DNA of 64,000 nt from Methylobacterium sp. CB376. Its GTDB lineage: Bacteria > Pseudomonadota > Alphaproteobacteria > Rhizobiales > Beijerinckiaceae. This document shows, one piece after another, positions 16,618 to 25,537 of the stretch. A program made the translations under genes and the position numbers. The first letter of the stretch is position 1. Every line of letters starts with the position of its first letter. The notes below the pieces were generated by a model. It saw only the letters and a list, made by a program, of their open reading frames with translations, was not told where the DNA came from and ran no database searches. The stretch covers positions 2,870,001-2,934,000 of the forward strand of contig NZ_CP121648.1 of assembly GCF_029714205.1 (NCBI RefSeq). The letters are read 5' to 3'.

Positions 16618-16641
16618 GGGGCGGCGTCCGATCGCCGCCCC
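16618..16641. terminator. Bidirectional hairpin between convergent genes
   Basis: A perfect 9-bp stem, GGGGCGGCG with CGCCGCCCC, and a TCCGAT loop lie between the formyltransferase stop (16608) and the glutathione transferase stop (16663, minus strand). It can serve both. Confidence 0.6.
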
Positions 16642-16662
16642 CGCCGCGCGCGGGCGCCGCGC

Positions 16663-17328
16663 CTATCCTCCGAGCGGCGCCGGGCGCGGCGAGACGCCCT
16701 GCGCGAGCGCCGCGTCGCGCTCCGCCGCGCAGGCGCGGGCGTGGGCCGGACGCGCGCGCAGGCGCGCCAGGTACGCCCTGGCGAAATCCGGGACCTGCTC
16801 GTCCAGCCCCGCCATCTCGGCCAGCATCAGCGCGTAGCCGAGGCTGATATCCGCCGCGGTGAAGCGGTCCGCCGCCGCGTAGGTCCGGTCCCCGAACAGG
16901 CTGCCGAAGGCGCGCAGGCGCGAGCCGAACCAGCGGGCGTAATCCTCCACCACCTGCGGCAGGCGCCGCTCGGGCGGCTCGAAGCGGCCGTAGCGGAGCA
17001 CCAGCGTCTGCGGGACGGTCAGCGTCGCCTCGCCGAGATGCAGCGCGTTCAGGTAGGCGCCGTACTCCGCCTCCTCGGGCGCGACGCCGAGGTTCCCCGG
17101 GCTGTAGCGGGCCCCCAGATAGGCGCAGATCGCCGCCGACTCCGTCATGACGGTGTCGCCGTCGCGGAAGGCCGGGATCGTGCCGAGCGGGTTGACCGCG
17201 AAGAAATCCTTGCGGTGGGCCCGCGGCGGGAAGGGCAGCACCACGAGTTCGTAGGGAAGGCCGATCTCCTCCAGCATCCAGAGCGGCCGGAAGGAGCGCG
17301 CGCCGACGCAGTGATGCAGCCTGATCAT
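16663..17328 (-). CDS. Glutathione S-transferase family protein
   Basis: The product has 221 residues. The N-terminal thioredoxin-fold domain has the start MIRLHHCVGARSFRPLWMLE, with the Ser/Cys region near residues 7-12, the cis-Pro segment NPLGTIPAFRDGD and the glutathione-gripping TESAAICAYLGARY (about 63-76). The helical C-terminal domain has RFTAADISLGYALML, the usual hydrophobic staple and N-capping box. The substrate cannot be told. ATG 17326-17328 follows GGGGAGG with proper spacing. It ends convergently with the formyltransferase. The 273 bp upstream (17329-17601) separate it from the histidine kinase on the same strand and hold no recognised gene. Confidence 0.85.
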   Translation of the reverse strand: MIRLHHCVGARSFRPLWMLEEIGLPYELVVLPFPPRAHRKDFFAVNPLGTIPAFRDGDTVMTESAAICAYLGARYSPGNLGVAPEEAEYGAYLNALHLGEATLTVPQTLVLRYGRFEPPERRLPQVVEDYARWFGSRLRAFGSLFGDRTYAAADRFTAADISLGYALMLAEMAGLDEQVPDFARAYLARLRARPAHARACAAERDAALAQGVSPRPAPLGG

Positions 17329-17601
17329 GCGGTCGCCTCCCCGCGCGAGAGCATCGTCCGACGAAGGGATGCCGGTTCGTCGCAGACAATGCGGCCCTAT
17401 CAAAGACCGGGAGCGGCGACCGACGCCGCATGACCGGGCGCTGCTTGACGTCTTTGGTTCTGCCGCATGTCCTACGCTGAACCGGCATCCCCCTTCAGCG
17501 GGACATGCTCCAGCCTCGCGCGGGCGGGGCCGCATGGCAAGGCGCGCGGTCCCGCTCCTCGGGCGGATCCCCGGTGCCGGATCGATCGCCGGAGAACCGC
17601 C

Positions 17602-19140
17602 TCACGCGGCCCGGGCCGGGCGGGTCGGCGGCTTGTCCTCGGTCACGTCCACCGCCGGCAGCGCGTCCATGACCCGGGAGGCCGGGAAGGTCACGATCAC
17701 CTCGGTCCCCTCCCGCGGCTTCGACTTCAGCTGGAAGCCGCCGCCATGCAGGTCGACGAGCCCCTTCACGATCGGCAGGCCGAGGCCGGACCCCTGCTCG
17801 GCCGTCTTGATCGCCAGAGAGCCGCGGCCGAAGGAGGACATCACGGTCGGGATCTCGTCTTCCGGGATGCCCGGCCCCGTATCCTTGATGCTGACGTACT
17901 GGCCGCCCGACGAGGTCCAGCCGACCTTGATGGTGATCTCGCCCCCGGGCGGCGTGAACTTGATGGCGTTCGACAGGATGTTGAGCACGATCTGACGGAC
18001 GGCGCGCTCGTCGGCCCAGAGCCGCGGCAGGGACGGGTCGACGAGTTCCCGGAAGTTCTGGTTCTTCGCCCGCGCCCTGAGGCCCATCATGTGCCGGCAC
18101 TCCTCGACCACGTAGGCGAGCTGCACCGCCTCCTCGTTGAGTTCGTAGCGCCCGGCCTCGATGCGCGACAGGTCGAGGATCTCGTTGATCAGGTTGAGCA
18201 GGTGCAGGCCGCTCTCGTGAATGTCGGTCGAGTATTCCTGGTAGGAGGGCGAGGCGTGCGGCCCGAAGACCTCGTTCTTCATCACCTCCGAGAAGCCCAG
18301 GATGGCGTTGAGGGGCGTGCGCAGCTCGTGGCTCATGGTGGCGAGGAAGCGCGACTTGGCGAGGTTCGCCTCCTCGGCGCGGCGGCGCGCCTCGTCGGAA
18401 TTGGCCTTGGCCTGTTCGAGCTCGCCGAAGATCGCGTCCTTCTCGGCCCGCGATTGCAGCGCCGCCACGGTCGAGCGGAAGAGATGATTCGACAGGACCA
18501 GGAAGAAGAGCTGGGCGCCGACCGCCATGGCGACGAGCATCACGGATTCGAAGCCGCGGGTCACCAGGAGCAGGCCGAGCGTCGCGAGGCTGAGCGGAAC
18601 CAGCCCCGCCCCGGCCGCGAGCGGCACGGTGGCGGCGAGCATCGTGGTCCCGGCCGCGACGATGACCAGCACGAACAGCACGAAGGTCTGGGCGTTCGCG
18701 GCCTCGACCGAGAAGGGCAGCAGCGCGAGGAGCGCCCAGGCGGTGCTCTGGGTCACCTCGCCGATCACGGCACGCCGCCGCGAGCCGCGCAGGGCCACCG
18801 AGTCCGGCGCCTGGCGCAGGAAGCTGCGCGCGAAGACCGCGACCGCCGCGATGCTGCCGAGCACCCCGCAGAGCCACACCGCGCTCCACACCAGCGGCAG
18901 CCAGACCGCGGAGGCGGCGGCGACGCAGAGCGCGAACAGCGTCAGCGGCAGGAACGCCCCGATCCGGTACTGGGCGAAGATGCGCAGCAGCTCGTAGTCG
19001 AAGGCGCGCTCCAGCCCGATCGAGGAGGTCAGCCGCTCGCGGGCCGAGCGCACGTCGCGCGCGCGCTGGCGCCGCCGCGCCGCCTCCTCGGCGGTCGGGC
19101 CCCGCCCGCGCCGCACCATCTGGGCCGTGACTTCGGACAT
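17602..19140 (-). CDS. Membrane sensor histidine kinase, PleC/DivJ-like
   Basis: The product has 512 residues. After a charged 60-residue N-terminus there are about six membrane segments between residues 60 and 215, arranged in pairs (for example IGAFLPLTLFALCVAAASAV and FVLFVLVIVAAGTTMLA). A coiled coil follows (EKDAIFGELEQAKANSDEAR). The H-box LATMSHELRTPLNAILGFSE has phospho-acceptor His271, and EVMKNEVFGP after it is the pattern of alphaproteobacterial PleC/DivJ/PdhS kinases that control DivK and cell-cycle polarity. ATPase motifs are NILSNAIKFTPPGG, DTGPGIP and GSGLGLPIVKGLV. ATG 19138-19140 was chosen. An AT-rich stretch with TTAATAATTTT lies 60 bp upstream. DivJ or PleC identity cannot be decided here. 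Confidence 0.85.
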   Translation of the reverse strand: MSEVTAQMVRRGRGPTAEEAARRRQRARDVRSARERLTSSIGLERAFDYELLRIFAQYRIGAFLPLTLFALCVAAASAVWLPLVWSAVWLCGVLGSIAAVAVFARSFLRQAPDSVALRGSRRRAVIGEVTQSTAWALLALLPFSVEAANAQTFVLFVLVIVAAGTTMLAATVPLAAGAGLVPLSLATLGLLLVTRGFESVMLVAMAVGAQLFFLVLSNHLFRSTVAALQSRAEKDAIFGELEQAKANSDEARRRAEEANLAKSRFLATMSHELRTPLNAILGFSEVMKNEVFGPHASPSYQEYSTDIHESGLHLLNLINEILDLSRIEAGRYELNEEAVQLAYVVEECRHMMGLRARAKNQNFRELVDPSLPRLWADERAVRQIVLNILSNAIKFTPPGGEITIKVGWTSSGGQYVSIKDTGPGIPEDEIPTVMSSFGRGSLAIKTAEQGSGLGLPIVKGLVDLHGGGFQLKSKPREGTEVIVTFPASRVMDALPAVDVTEDKPPTRPARAA

Positions 19141-19368
19141 GGGCTCGGGTCGCGCCGCTCCTGCCTCCCGGACGGGGACGAGGACCGAGGCTTGCGGAAA
19201 ATTATTAAGGTTGCCCTGCCCTGACCGGAGAAACACCGGCCTATCCCGGGCCTGCGCACCGCGCACGCGCATGTGCGGCAGCGCACAAACGCCGCGCTTG
19301 CGCCCGTGCCAGGTGTCGCGGCACACCAGCCGCGCTGGAACCACTCCAGAGTATCGTCGGAGCGTGCG

Positions 19369-19824
19369 ATGCCGAAGCTCACCGTCAACGGCAGAACCGT
19401 CGAGGTCGATGCCGATCCCGAGATGCCGCTCCTGTGGGCGATCCGGGACCACCTGAATCTCACCGGCACCAAGTACGGCTGCGGCATCGCCCAGTGCGGA
19501 GCCTGCACCGTCCACATCGACGGCCAGCCGGCCCGCGCCTGCCAGGCACGCATCGGCGACCTCGCCGAGGCGAAGATCACCACGATCGAGGGCGTCTCCG
19601 GCAAGGTGGCGGAGGCGGTCCAGGCCGCGTGGCGCAACCTCGACGTCGTGCAGTGCGGCTATTGCCAGTCCGGCCAGATCATGTCAGCGATCGGGCTGCT
19701 CTCCGAGAACAAGGCGCCGAGCGACGCGGAGATCGACGGCGCGATGGACGGCAACATCTGCCGCTGCGGCACCTACCAGCGCATCCGGGCGGCGATCCAC
19801 GACGCCGCCCGCGCCCTCGCCTGA
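19369..19824 (+). CDS. iorA: 2Fe-2S subunit of an isoquinoline 1-oxidoreductase-type enzyme
   Basis: The product has 151 residues with two 2Fe-2S clusters: GTKYGCGIAQCGACTVHIDG with a later Cys in ARACQA, and the C-terminal QCGYCQSGQIM and GNICRCGTYQRI. It lacks a leader and a FAD subunit partner. It sits 16 bp before the large molybdenum subunit, the two-gene IorAB arrangement in which electrons usually leave through a membrane cytochrome. ATG 19369 follows GGAGCG. The name is by family; the physiological substrate may be another N-heterocycle or an aldehyde. Confidence 0.88.
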   Translation: MPKLTVNGRTVEVDADPEMPLLWAIRDHLNLTGTKYGCGIAQCGACTVHIDGQPARACQARIGDLAEAKITTIEGVSGKVAEAVQAAWRNLDVVQCGYCQSGQIMSAIGLLSENKAPSDAEIDGAMDGNICRCGTYQRIRAAIHDAARALA

Positions 19825-19840
19825 CCCCCGGAGGCTGTCC

Positions 19841-22129
19841 ATGGTCCACGTGCTGGGCGCCAAGCGCCCCTCCGAGCGCCCCTCCGAGCGCGCCCCCGAG
19901 CGCCCCTCGGCACCCTCCCGCCGCGCCTTCCTGGCGGGCGCCGCCACGGCCGGCACCGCCCTCGTCGTCGGCTTCCATCTCGGCTCGTCCGGAGCCCGGG
20001 CCGAGGCCGCGGGCCCCGACCTCTCGAAGGTCCCGGCCAAGCCCAACGCCTTCGTGCGCATCGCCGCCGACGACAGCGTCACGGTGGTGATCAAGCACCT
20101 CGACATGGGCCAGGGCAACACGACCGGGCTCGCCACGATCCTGGCCGACGAGCTCGATGCCGACTGGGCGCAGGTGCGCACCGCCTTCGCGCCCGCGGAC
20201 GCCTCGCTCTACAACAACCTCGCCTTCGGCCCGATCCAGGGCACCGGCGGCTCCACGGCCGTCGCCAATTCCTGGATCCAGCTGCGCAAGGCCGGGGCCG
20301 CCGCGAGGGCCATGCTGGTCTCCGCCGCCGCGGCCGCCTGGCAGGTGCCGGCCGCCGAGATCACGGTGCAGAAGGGCGTGATCCGCCACGCCGCAAGCGG
20401 CAAGGAGGCCCGGTTCGGCGCCTTCGCGGCGGCCGCGGCCGCGCAGCCGGTGCCCGAGACCCCGCGCCTCAAGGAGCCCGGGGAGTGGACGCTGATCGGG
20501 ACCAAGCTCCCGCGGCTCGATTCCGCCGCCAAGACCGACGGCAGCGCGGTCTACGCCCTCGACATCCGGCGCCCGAACCAGCTGACCGCCGTGGTGGCGC
20601 GCCCGCCGCGCTTCGGCGCTGCGCTGAGGTCCCTCGACGACGCGGCCGCCCGCAAGGTCGCGGGCGTGGTCGACGTGGTCAGGATCCCGATGGGCGTCGC
20701 GGTCGTCGCCCGCGACACCTGGTCGGCCATGAAGGGCCGCGAGGCCCTGCGGATCACCTGGGACGACGCGGGCGCCGACCGGCGCTCCTCGGAGCAGCAG
20801 CTCGCGGAGTACAAGGCGCTCGCCGCCAAGCCCGGCCTCGTCGCCGCCAGGCAGGGCGACGCGGCGGGCGGGATCAAGGGGGCGGCCAAGGTGCTGGAGG
20901 CGGAGTTCGCCTTCCCGTTCCTCGCCCACGCCCCGATGGAGGTGCTCAACGCCACGATCGAGAAGGCGGCGGACGGCACCTACCTGATCCATGCCGGCTC
21001 GCAGTTCCAGACCATCGAGCAGGTCGTGGCGGCGCAGATCCTCGGCACCACGCCCGACCGGATCCGCATCAACACGGTCTGGGCCGGCGGCTCCTTCGGC
21101 CGGCGGGCCACCACCTCGGCGGATTACATCGCGGAGGCGGCCGCCATCCTCAAGGCGACCGGCGAGGGCCGGCCGATCCACCTCGTCTGGACGCGCGAGG
21201 ACGACATCACGGGCGGCTATTACCGGCCGGCCGCCTATCACCGCATCCGCGCCGGTCTCGACGCGGCGGGCGCCATCACGGGCTGGGAGCACACGCTCGT
21301 CGGCAAGTCGATCCTGATCGGCACGCCCATGGAGGCGATGCTGGTCAAGGACGGCGTCGACGCGACCACGGTCGAGGGCGCCGCGGACACGCCCTACGCC
21401 CTGCCGGCCTATCGCTTCGAGGTGCACAACGTGCGCGACGCGGTGCCGGTGCTGTGGTGGCGCTCGGTCGGCCACTCGCACACCGCCCAGGCCATGGAGG
21501 TGTTCATCGACGAGCTCGCCCACGCGGCGGGCAAGGACCCTGTCGCCTACCGGCTCGGCCTGCTGCAGAAGGCGCCGCGGCTGTCGGGCGCCCTGCGCCT
21601 CGCGGCCGAGAAGGCCGGCTGGAGCGAGCGCCAGGAGAAGCCCGGCCAAGCGAAGCCCGGCCAAGCGAAGCCCGGCCAAGCGAAGCCCGGCCAGGGCCTC
21701 GGCGTCGCCGCGCACGAATCCTTCGGGTCCTACGTGGCGATGGTCGCCGACGTGACGGCCGAGGCCGGCAAGGTCAAGGTGAACCGCATCGTCGCGGCGG
21801 TCGATGTCGGCGTGCCGGTGAACCCGGACGTGATCCGGGCCCAGGTCGAGGGCGCGGTCGGCTTCGCGCTCTCTTCGGTGCTGCGCAACCGCATCACCTT
21901 CCGGGACGGCGTGGTGCAGGAGACGAACTTCGACGCCTACGAGCCGACCCGGATGAGCGAGATGCCGCGGGTCGAGGTGCACATCGTGCCCTCGCGGGAG
22001 GCGCCGACCGGGATCGGCGAGCCCGGCGTGCCGACGCTCGCGCCGGCGATCGCGAACGCGATCTTCGCCGCGACGGGCCAGCGGCTGCGCTCGCTGCCCC
22101 TCGACCTCGCGGCCCTGCGCGGGGTGTGA
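19841..22129 (+). CDS. iorB: Molybdopterin subunit of IorAB-type oxidoreductase, Tat-exported
   Basis: The product has 762 residues. A twin-arginine signal, SRRAFLAGAATAGTALVVGF, begins near residue 26, so the complex should fold in the cytoplasm and move to the periplasm with IorA riding along. Before it lies a four-unit 12-bp repeat giving SERP-like residues. Molybdenum-site motifs include KHLDMGQGNTTGLATILADE, GGSFGRRA and the catalytic Glu in TGIGEPGVPTLAPAI. Near residue 600-619 a 15-bp tandem repeat encodes KPGQA four times in what should be a surface loop. Subunit order and spacing match ior-type operons. A textbook intrinsic terminator follows the gene. Confidence 0.88.
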   Translation: MVHVLGAKRPSERPSERAPERPSAPSRRAFLAGAATAGTALVVGFHLGSSGARAEAAGPDLSKVPAKPNAFVRIAADDSVTVVIKHLDMGQGNTTGLATILADELDADWAQVRTAFAPADASLYNNLAFGPIQGTGGSTAVANSWIQLRKAGAAARAMLVSAAAAAWQVPAAEITVQKGVIRHAASGKEARFGAFAAAAAAQPVPETPRLKEPGEWTLIGTKLPRLDSAAKTDGSAVYALDIRRPNQLTAVVARPPRFGAALRSLDDAAARKVAGVVDVVRIPMGVAVVARDTWSAMKGREALRITWDDAGADRRSSEQQLAEYKALAAKPGLVAARQGDAAGGIKGAAKVLEAEFAFPFLAHAPMEVLNATIEKAADGTYLIHAGSQFQTIEQVVAAQILGTTPDRIRINTVWAGGSFGRRATTSADYIAEAAAILKATGEGRPIHLVWTREDDITGGYYRPAAYHRIRAGLDAAGAITGWEHTLVGKSILIGTPMEAMLVKDGVDATTVEGAADTPYALPAYRFEVHNVRDAVPVLWWRSVGHSHTAQAMEVFIDELAHAAGKDPVAYRLGLLQKAPRLSGALRLAAEKAGWSERQEKPGQAKPGQAKPGQAKPGQGLGVAAHESFGSYVAMVADVTAEAGKVKVNRIVAAVDVGVPVNPDVIRAQVEGAVGFALSSVLRNRITFRDGVVQETNFDAYEPTRMSEMPRVEVHIVPSREAPTGIGEPGVPTLAPAIANAIFAATGQRLRSLPLDLAALRGV
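19865..19912 (+). repeat. 12-bp tandem repeat at the 5' end of iorB
   Basis: Four 12-bp units, of which the first two are identical (CGCCCCTCCGAG) and the last two diverged, encode RPSE-like tetrapeptides just before the Tat signal. Confidence 0.75.
21638..21697 (+). repeat. 15-bp tandem repeat inside iorB
   Basis: Three identical 15-bp units (AAGCCCGGCCAAGCG) and a fourth ending GGGC encode KPGQA repeats in frame. The identity of the units implies recent slippage. Confidence 0.9.
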
Positions 22130-22196
22130 TGGCGCACCGCGCCCAGGCTTCCCGGGCGCTATCCCGGACCTGACCAGACGTTTCGAGACTTTCCCC

Positions 22197-22224
22197 AGCG
22201 CGGCTCCGGCCGCGCTTCTTTTTT
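22197..22224 (+). terminator. Intrinsic terminator of iorAB
   Basis: The stem AGCGCGGC (22197-22204), loop TCCG, complement GCCGCGCT (22209-22216) and then TCTTTTTT make the clearest rho-independent terminator in the window. Confidence 0.9.
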
Positions 22225-22241
22225 GAGCCCCGCCCCCGACC

Positions 22242-22856
22242 ATGACCGAATTCGACGAGGTGGCCGCCGCCCTGAGAGCCTGCCGCCTGTGCCGGGACGC
22301 GCCCCGCCACGGCGGGCCGCTCCCGGTCGAGCCGCGGCCGATCGTGCAGGGCAGCGCGACGGCGCGGCTCTGCATCGCCAGCCAAGCGCCGGGCCACCGG
22401 GCCTTCCGGAGCGGACGGCCGTTCCAGGACCCGTCCGGCCGGCGCCTGCGCGCCTGGCTCGGCCTCGACGAGGCGACCTTCTACGACCCGGCCCGGATCG
22501 CGATCCTGCCGATGGGGGCCTGCTTCCCGGGCCACGACGCGGCGGGCGGCGACCTGCCGCCGCGGCGCGAATGCGCCGAGACCTGGCGCGCCCGCCTCCT
22601 CGCCGGGCTGCCCGCCCTCGACCTCGTCCTGGTGATCGGGCAATACGCGCAGGCGTGGCACCTCGGCCGCGCGCCGGGCGGCCTGACCGGGACCGTCGCG
22701 CGCTGGCGGGAGCTGTTCGCCGAGCCCCGTCGGCCCCGCGTGCTGCCCCTGCCCCACCCGTCCTGGCGCAACAGCGGCTGGCTCAAGCGCCATCCCTGGT
22801 TCGAGGCGGAGCTCCTGCCGGTCCTGCGCCGCGAAGTCGCGCGCCTGACCGGCTGA
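22242..22856 (+). CDS. Uracil-DNA glycosylase-fold protein (family 4/5-like)
   Basis: The product has 204 residues. Cys14 and Cys17 (ACRLC) with two later cysteines (GACFPG and RRECAETW) give the four-cysteine set that binds a 4Fe-4S cluster in family 4 glycosylases. Motif A reads ASQAPG rather than the family-4 GEAPG, followed by GRPFQDPSGRRLRAWLGL. The C-terminal PLPHPSWRNSGWLKRHPW is the HPS motif B. The fold is secure, but activity on uracil is not, given the altered motif A. The genuine family 1 Ung is at 30002. It starts 26 bp after the iorAB terminator. Confidence 0.75.
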   Translation: MTEFDEVAAALRACRLCRDAPRHGGPLPVEPRPIVQGSATARLCIASQAPGHRAFRSGRPFQDPSGRRLRAWLGLDEATFYDPARIAILPMGACFPGHDAAGGDLPPRRECAETWRARLLAGLPALDLVLVIGQYAQAWHLGRAPGGLTGTVARWRELFAEPRRPRVLPLPHPSWRNSGWLKRHPWFEAELLPVLRREVARLTG

Positions 22857-22977
22857 GCGACGGTCCGGCGAGCTTGACGGCGGCGCGCCGCCGCCGGATG
22901 AGCAGCGCCCCCCACGGGTCGCGGGCGCGCCGCGCCCGGCCGCCCAGCCCGCTCGCCCCCTGATCCGGAGCCGCCCG

Positions 22978-24297
22978 ATGCCCCAGCCCGTCTCCATCGG
23001 GATCGATTTCGGCACGACCAACACCGTGCTGGCGCTGGCCGGCCCCGAGGGCGGCGTCGAGGCGGTCACCTTCCGGCACGGCGCGGAGGAGCGGCGCACC
23101 TACCTGTCGGCGCTGGCCTTCTGGCAGGAGGGGCGCGGCGCCGCTGCGGGCACGCGGCTCGCGGGCGGGCCCTTCGCGGTCGAGGCCTTCCTGGAGGGCC
23201 ATCTCGGCCTGCGCTTCATCCAGTCCTTCAAGAGTTTCGCGGCGAGCGCGGCGTTCCGGGAGACCCGGATCTTCCGCGAGCGCTACCAGTTCGAGGACCT
23301 TCTCACAGCCTTCCTGCGCACGCTCCAGCGCGATGCCGGGGCGGGGCTCGACCTCACGGGCGCCCGGGTGGTGGTCGGCCGCCCGGTGCGCTTCGTCGGC
23401 CAGAACCCCGACGAGGCGCTGGCCATGCGCCGCTACGCCGCCGCCTTCGCGCGGCTCGGCCCCGGCGAGACGCTCACCGCCTACGAGCCGGTCGGGGCCG
23501 CCTTCTTCTTCGCCCGCCGCCTGGAGGGCGCGGCCACGGTCCTGATCGCGGATTTCGGCGGCGGGACCAGCGACTTCTCCGTGATGCGGTTCTCCCGGGA
23601 GGGCGACGGGCGGCTCACCGCCACCCCGCTCGGCCACAGCGGCGTCGGCGTCGCGGGCGACGCCTTCGACGCGCGCATCGTCGAGCACCTCGTGGCCCCG
23701 CGGCTCGGCAAGGGCGGCAGCTACCGCGGCATGGGCGGCAAGGTCCTGCCCCTGCCCTCGCACTACTACGCGAACCTGTCGCGCTGGCATCAGCTCGCGC
23801 TGATGAAGTGGTCGGGCGACCTCCAGGACCTGCGCGACCTCGCCCGCGCGGCGGTGGATCCGGCCCCGCTGGCGGACTTCGTCGCCCTGATCGAGAACGA
23901 CCTCGGCTTCCCGCTCTACCAGGCCGTCTCCGCCACCAAGGTGGCGCTCTCGGCGCGGGACGAGGCGGAGTTCCGCTTCGTCGGGCCGGGGACGGGGCTC
24001 GACATCCGCGCGACGCTCGACCGCGCGACCTTCGAGTCGCTGATCGCCCCGGAGGTCGCCCGGATCGCGGCGGCGGTGGACGACGCGCTCGCCGCGGCGG
24101 CGGTGCCGGCGGGGGCGATCGACCGGGTCTTCCTCACCGGGGGCACCTCGCTCGTCCCGGCGGTCCGGGCCCTGTTCACGGAGCGGTTCGGGGCCGGGCG
24201 GGTGGCGAGTTCGGACCAGTTCGAGTCGATCGCGCACGGGCTCGCCCTGCTCGGGCAAATGCCGGATGCGGAGCGCTGGGCGACCGGGCGGCTCTGA
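22978..24297 (+). CDS. yegD: YegD-like Hsp70-family protein
   Basis: The product has 439 residues, an actin/Hsp70 ATPase without the DnaK substrate-binding domain. Phosphate 1 is IGIDFGTTNTVLAL near the N-terminus, the connect/phosphate 2 region is LIADFGGGTSDFSVMRF, and the adenosine motif is RVFLTGGTSLVPAVRALF near residue 385. E. coli YegD has the same architecture and no clear function; assisting the folding of a restricted client is the usual guess. ATG 22978 follows a 121-bp gap. Its TGA stop is the first three bases of repeat copy C, so the gene ends inside the repeat. Confidence 0.85.
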   Translation: MPQPVSIGIDFGTTNTVLALAGPEGGVEAVTFRHGAEERRTYLSALAFWQEGRGAAAGTRLAGGPFAVEAFLEGHLGLRFIQSFKSFAASAAFRETRIFRERYQFEDLLTAFLRTLQRDAGAGLDLTGARVVVGRPVRFVGQNPDEALAMRRYAAAFARLGPGETLTAYEPVGAAFFFARRLEGAATVLIADFGGGTSDFSVMRFSREGDGRLTATPLGHSGVGVAGDAFDARIVEHLVAPRLGKGGSYRGMGGKVLPLPSHYYANLSRWHQLALMKWSGDLQDLRDLARAAVDPAPLADFVALIENDLGFPLYQAVSATKVALSARDEAEFRFVGPGTGLDIRATLDRATFESLIAPEVARIAAAVDDALAAAAVPAGAIDRVFLTGGTSLVPAVRALFTERFGAGRVASSDQFESIAHGLALLGQMPDAERWATGRL

Positions 24298-24400
24298 TCC
24301 GCCATCCGGTTGATGGCTCCGCCGCGCGGATGTGGGCTTCGCTCACGTGCCGCGCAGGCTCGTGATCCGGGATCCGCTTGATCAAGCCGATCCCGGATCA
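24295..24400 (-). repeat. Dispersed palindromic repeat, copy C, filling a whole intergenic gap
   Basis: The element runs exactly from the TGA of the yegD-like gene to the TGA of hemH on the other strand. Its inner end is a near-perfect 38-bp palindrome (24363-24400) with arms TGATCCGGGATC... meeting at TTGATCAA and one mismatch pair. Its other end is TGATCCGCCATCCGGTTGAT. The core ACGTGAGCGAAGCCCACATC is on the minus strand. It aligns with the reverse complement of copy D. Confidence 0.85.
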
Positions 24401-25480
24401 GTCGATCCAGCCGCGCAACTCGCGCTGCACGACGTGCTCGATCACCCGCATGCCCTCCGGCCCGTCGTTGAGGCAGGGCAGGTAGGCGAAGTGCGTGCCC
24501 CCGCCCTCCTCGAAATAGTGGCGGTTCTCACCGTCGAGTTCTTCCAGGGTCTCCAGGCAATCCGCCGTGAAGCCCGGCGCCACGATGGCGAGGCGCTTCA
24601 CCCCCGAGGCGGCGAGTTCCTTGACGGTCTCGTCCGTGTAGGGCTTCAGCCACTCCTCGTTGCCGAAGCGGGACTGGAACGTCACCCGCATGCGCTCGGG
24701 CGCGTAGCCGAGCGCCTCGCGGATCAGCCGCCCGGTCTTCACGCATTGGCAATGGTAGGGGTCGCCCTTCAGCAGGTAGGATTTCGGCACGCCGTGGAAG
24801 GAGGTGAGGATCACCTCGGGCTCGAAGTCGAGCTTCTCCAGGTCGCGCCGGATCGCGCTCGCCACCGCGTCGATGTAGACCGGGTCGTCGTGGTAGGGCG
24901 GCGAGACCCGGACGGTCGGCTGCCAGCGCATCTTCATCAGGGCCCGGAAGGCCTGGTCGCAGGCGGTGGCCGAGGTGGCGGCGGCGTATTGCGGGTAGAG
25001 CGGCACCAGCAGGATGCGGTCGCAGCCCTGGTCGAGCAGCGCCTGGATGCGCCCCTCCACCTCGGGCTTGCCGTAGCGCATCGCCCAATCGACCACGACG
25101 CGCCCGCCCATGGCGGCCTGCAGCTTCTCGGCCTGACCCCGGGTGATGGTCTTGAGCGGACCCTCGTCGAGGTCGTTGTTCCAGATCGAGGCGTAGTCGC
25201 GGCCCTTCGGCCCGGGCCGCTTCGTCAGGATCACGAGGTTGAGGAGCGGCCACCAGATCGCGCGCGGCACCTCGATGACGCGCCGGTCCGACAGGAACTC
25301 CTTGAGGTAGCGGCGCATCGGCCAGTAGCTGGTGGCCTCGGGGGTGCCGAGATTCATCAGCAGCACGCCGACGCGTCCCCAGGCCACGCGCGCATGCTCC
25401 GCCGGCAGGGCGCCGGGCGCGACCGGGCTCACGGGCGTGGCACCGCGTTCGAGCACCGCCGGCTTCGTCACCTCGTTCAT
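24398..25480 (-). CDS. hemH: Ferrochelatase
   Basis: The product has 360 residues and inserts Fe2+ into protoporphyrin IX, the last step of haem synthesis, at the inner face of the membrane. Signatures are VGVLLMNLGTPEATSYWPMR, the substrate loop LVPLYPQYAAATS, the catalytic His region LTSFHGVPKSYLLKGDPYHC and the metal-path Glu in PGFTADCLETLEEL. Cys residues in HCQC are possible 2Fe-2S or metal ligands. The first 35 residues extend beyond the usual start and are Pro/Ala-rich. A later start is possible, but none is clearly better. The stop lies in repeat copy C. A sigma70-like promoter is 58 bp upstream. Confidence 0.95.
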   Translation of the reverse strand: MNEVTKPAVLERGATPVSPVAPGALPAEHARVAWGRVGVLLMNLGTPEATSYWPMRRYLKEFLSDRRVIEVPRAIWWPLLNLVILTKRPGPKGRDYASIWNNDLDEGPLKTITRGQAEKLQAAMGGRVVVDWAMRYGKPEVEGRIQALLDQGCDRILLVPLYPQYAAATSATACDQAFRALMKMRWQPTVRVSPPYHDDPVYIDAVASAIRRDLEKLDFEPEVILTSFHGVPKSYLLKGDPYHCQCVKTGRLIREALGYAPERMRVTFQSRFGNEEWLKPYTDETVKELAASGVKRLAIVAPGFTADCLETLEELDGENRHYFEEGGGTHFAYLPCLNDGPEGMRVIEHVVQRELRGWID

Positions 25481-25537
25481 GTCCGTCCGATCAGGTTACG
25501 CCGGAGCCTCGCCGCGGCGTCGTTCCGCACCGCGCCC

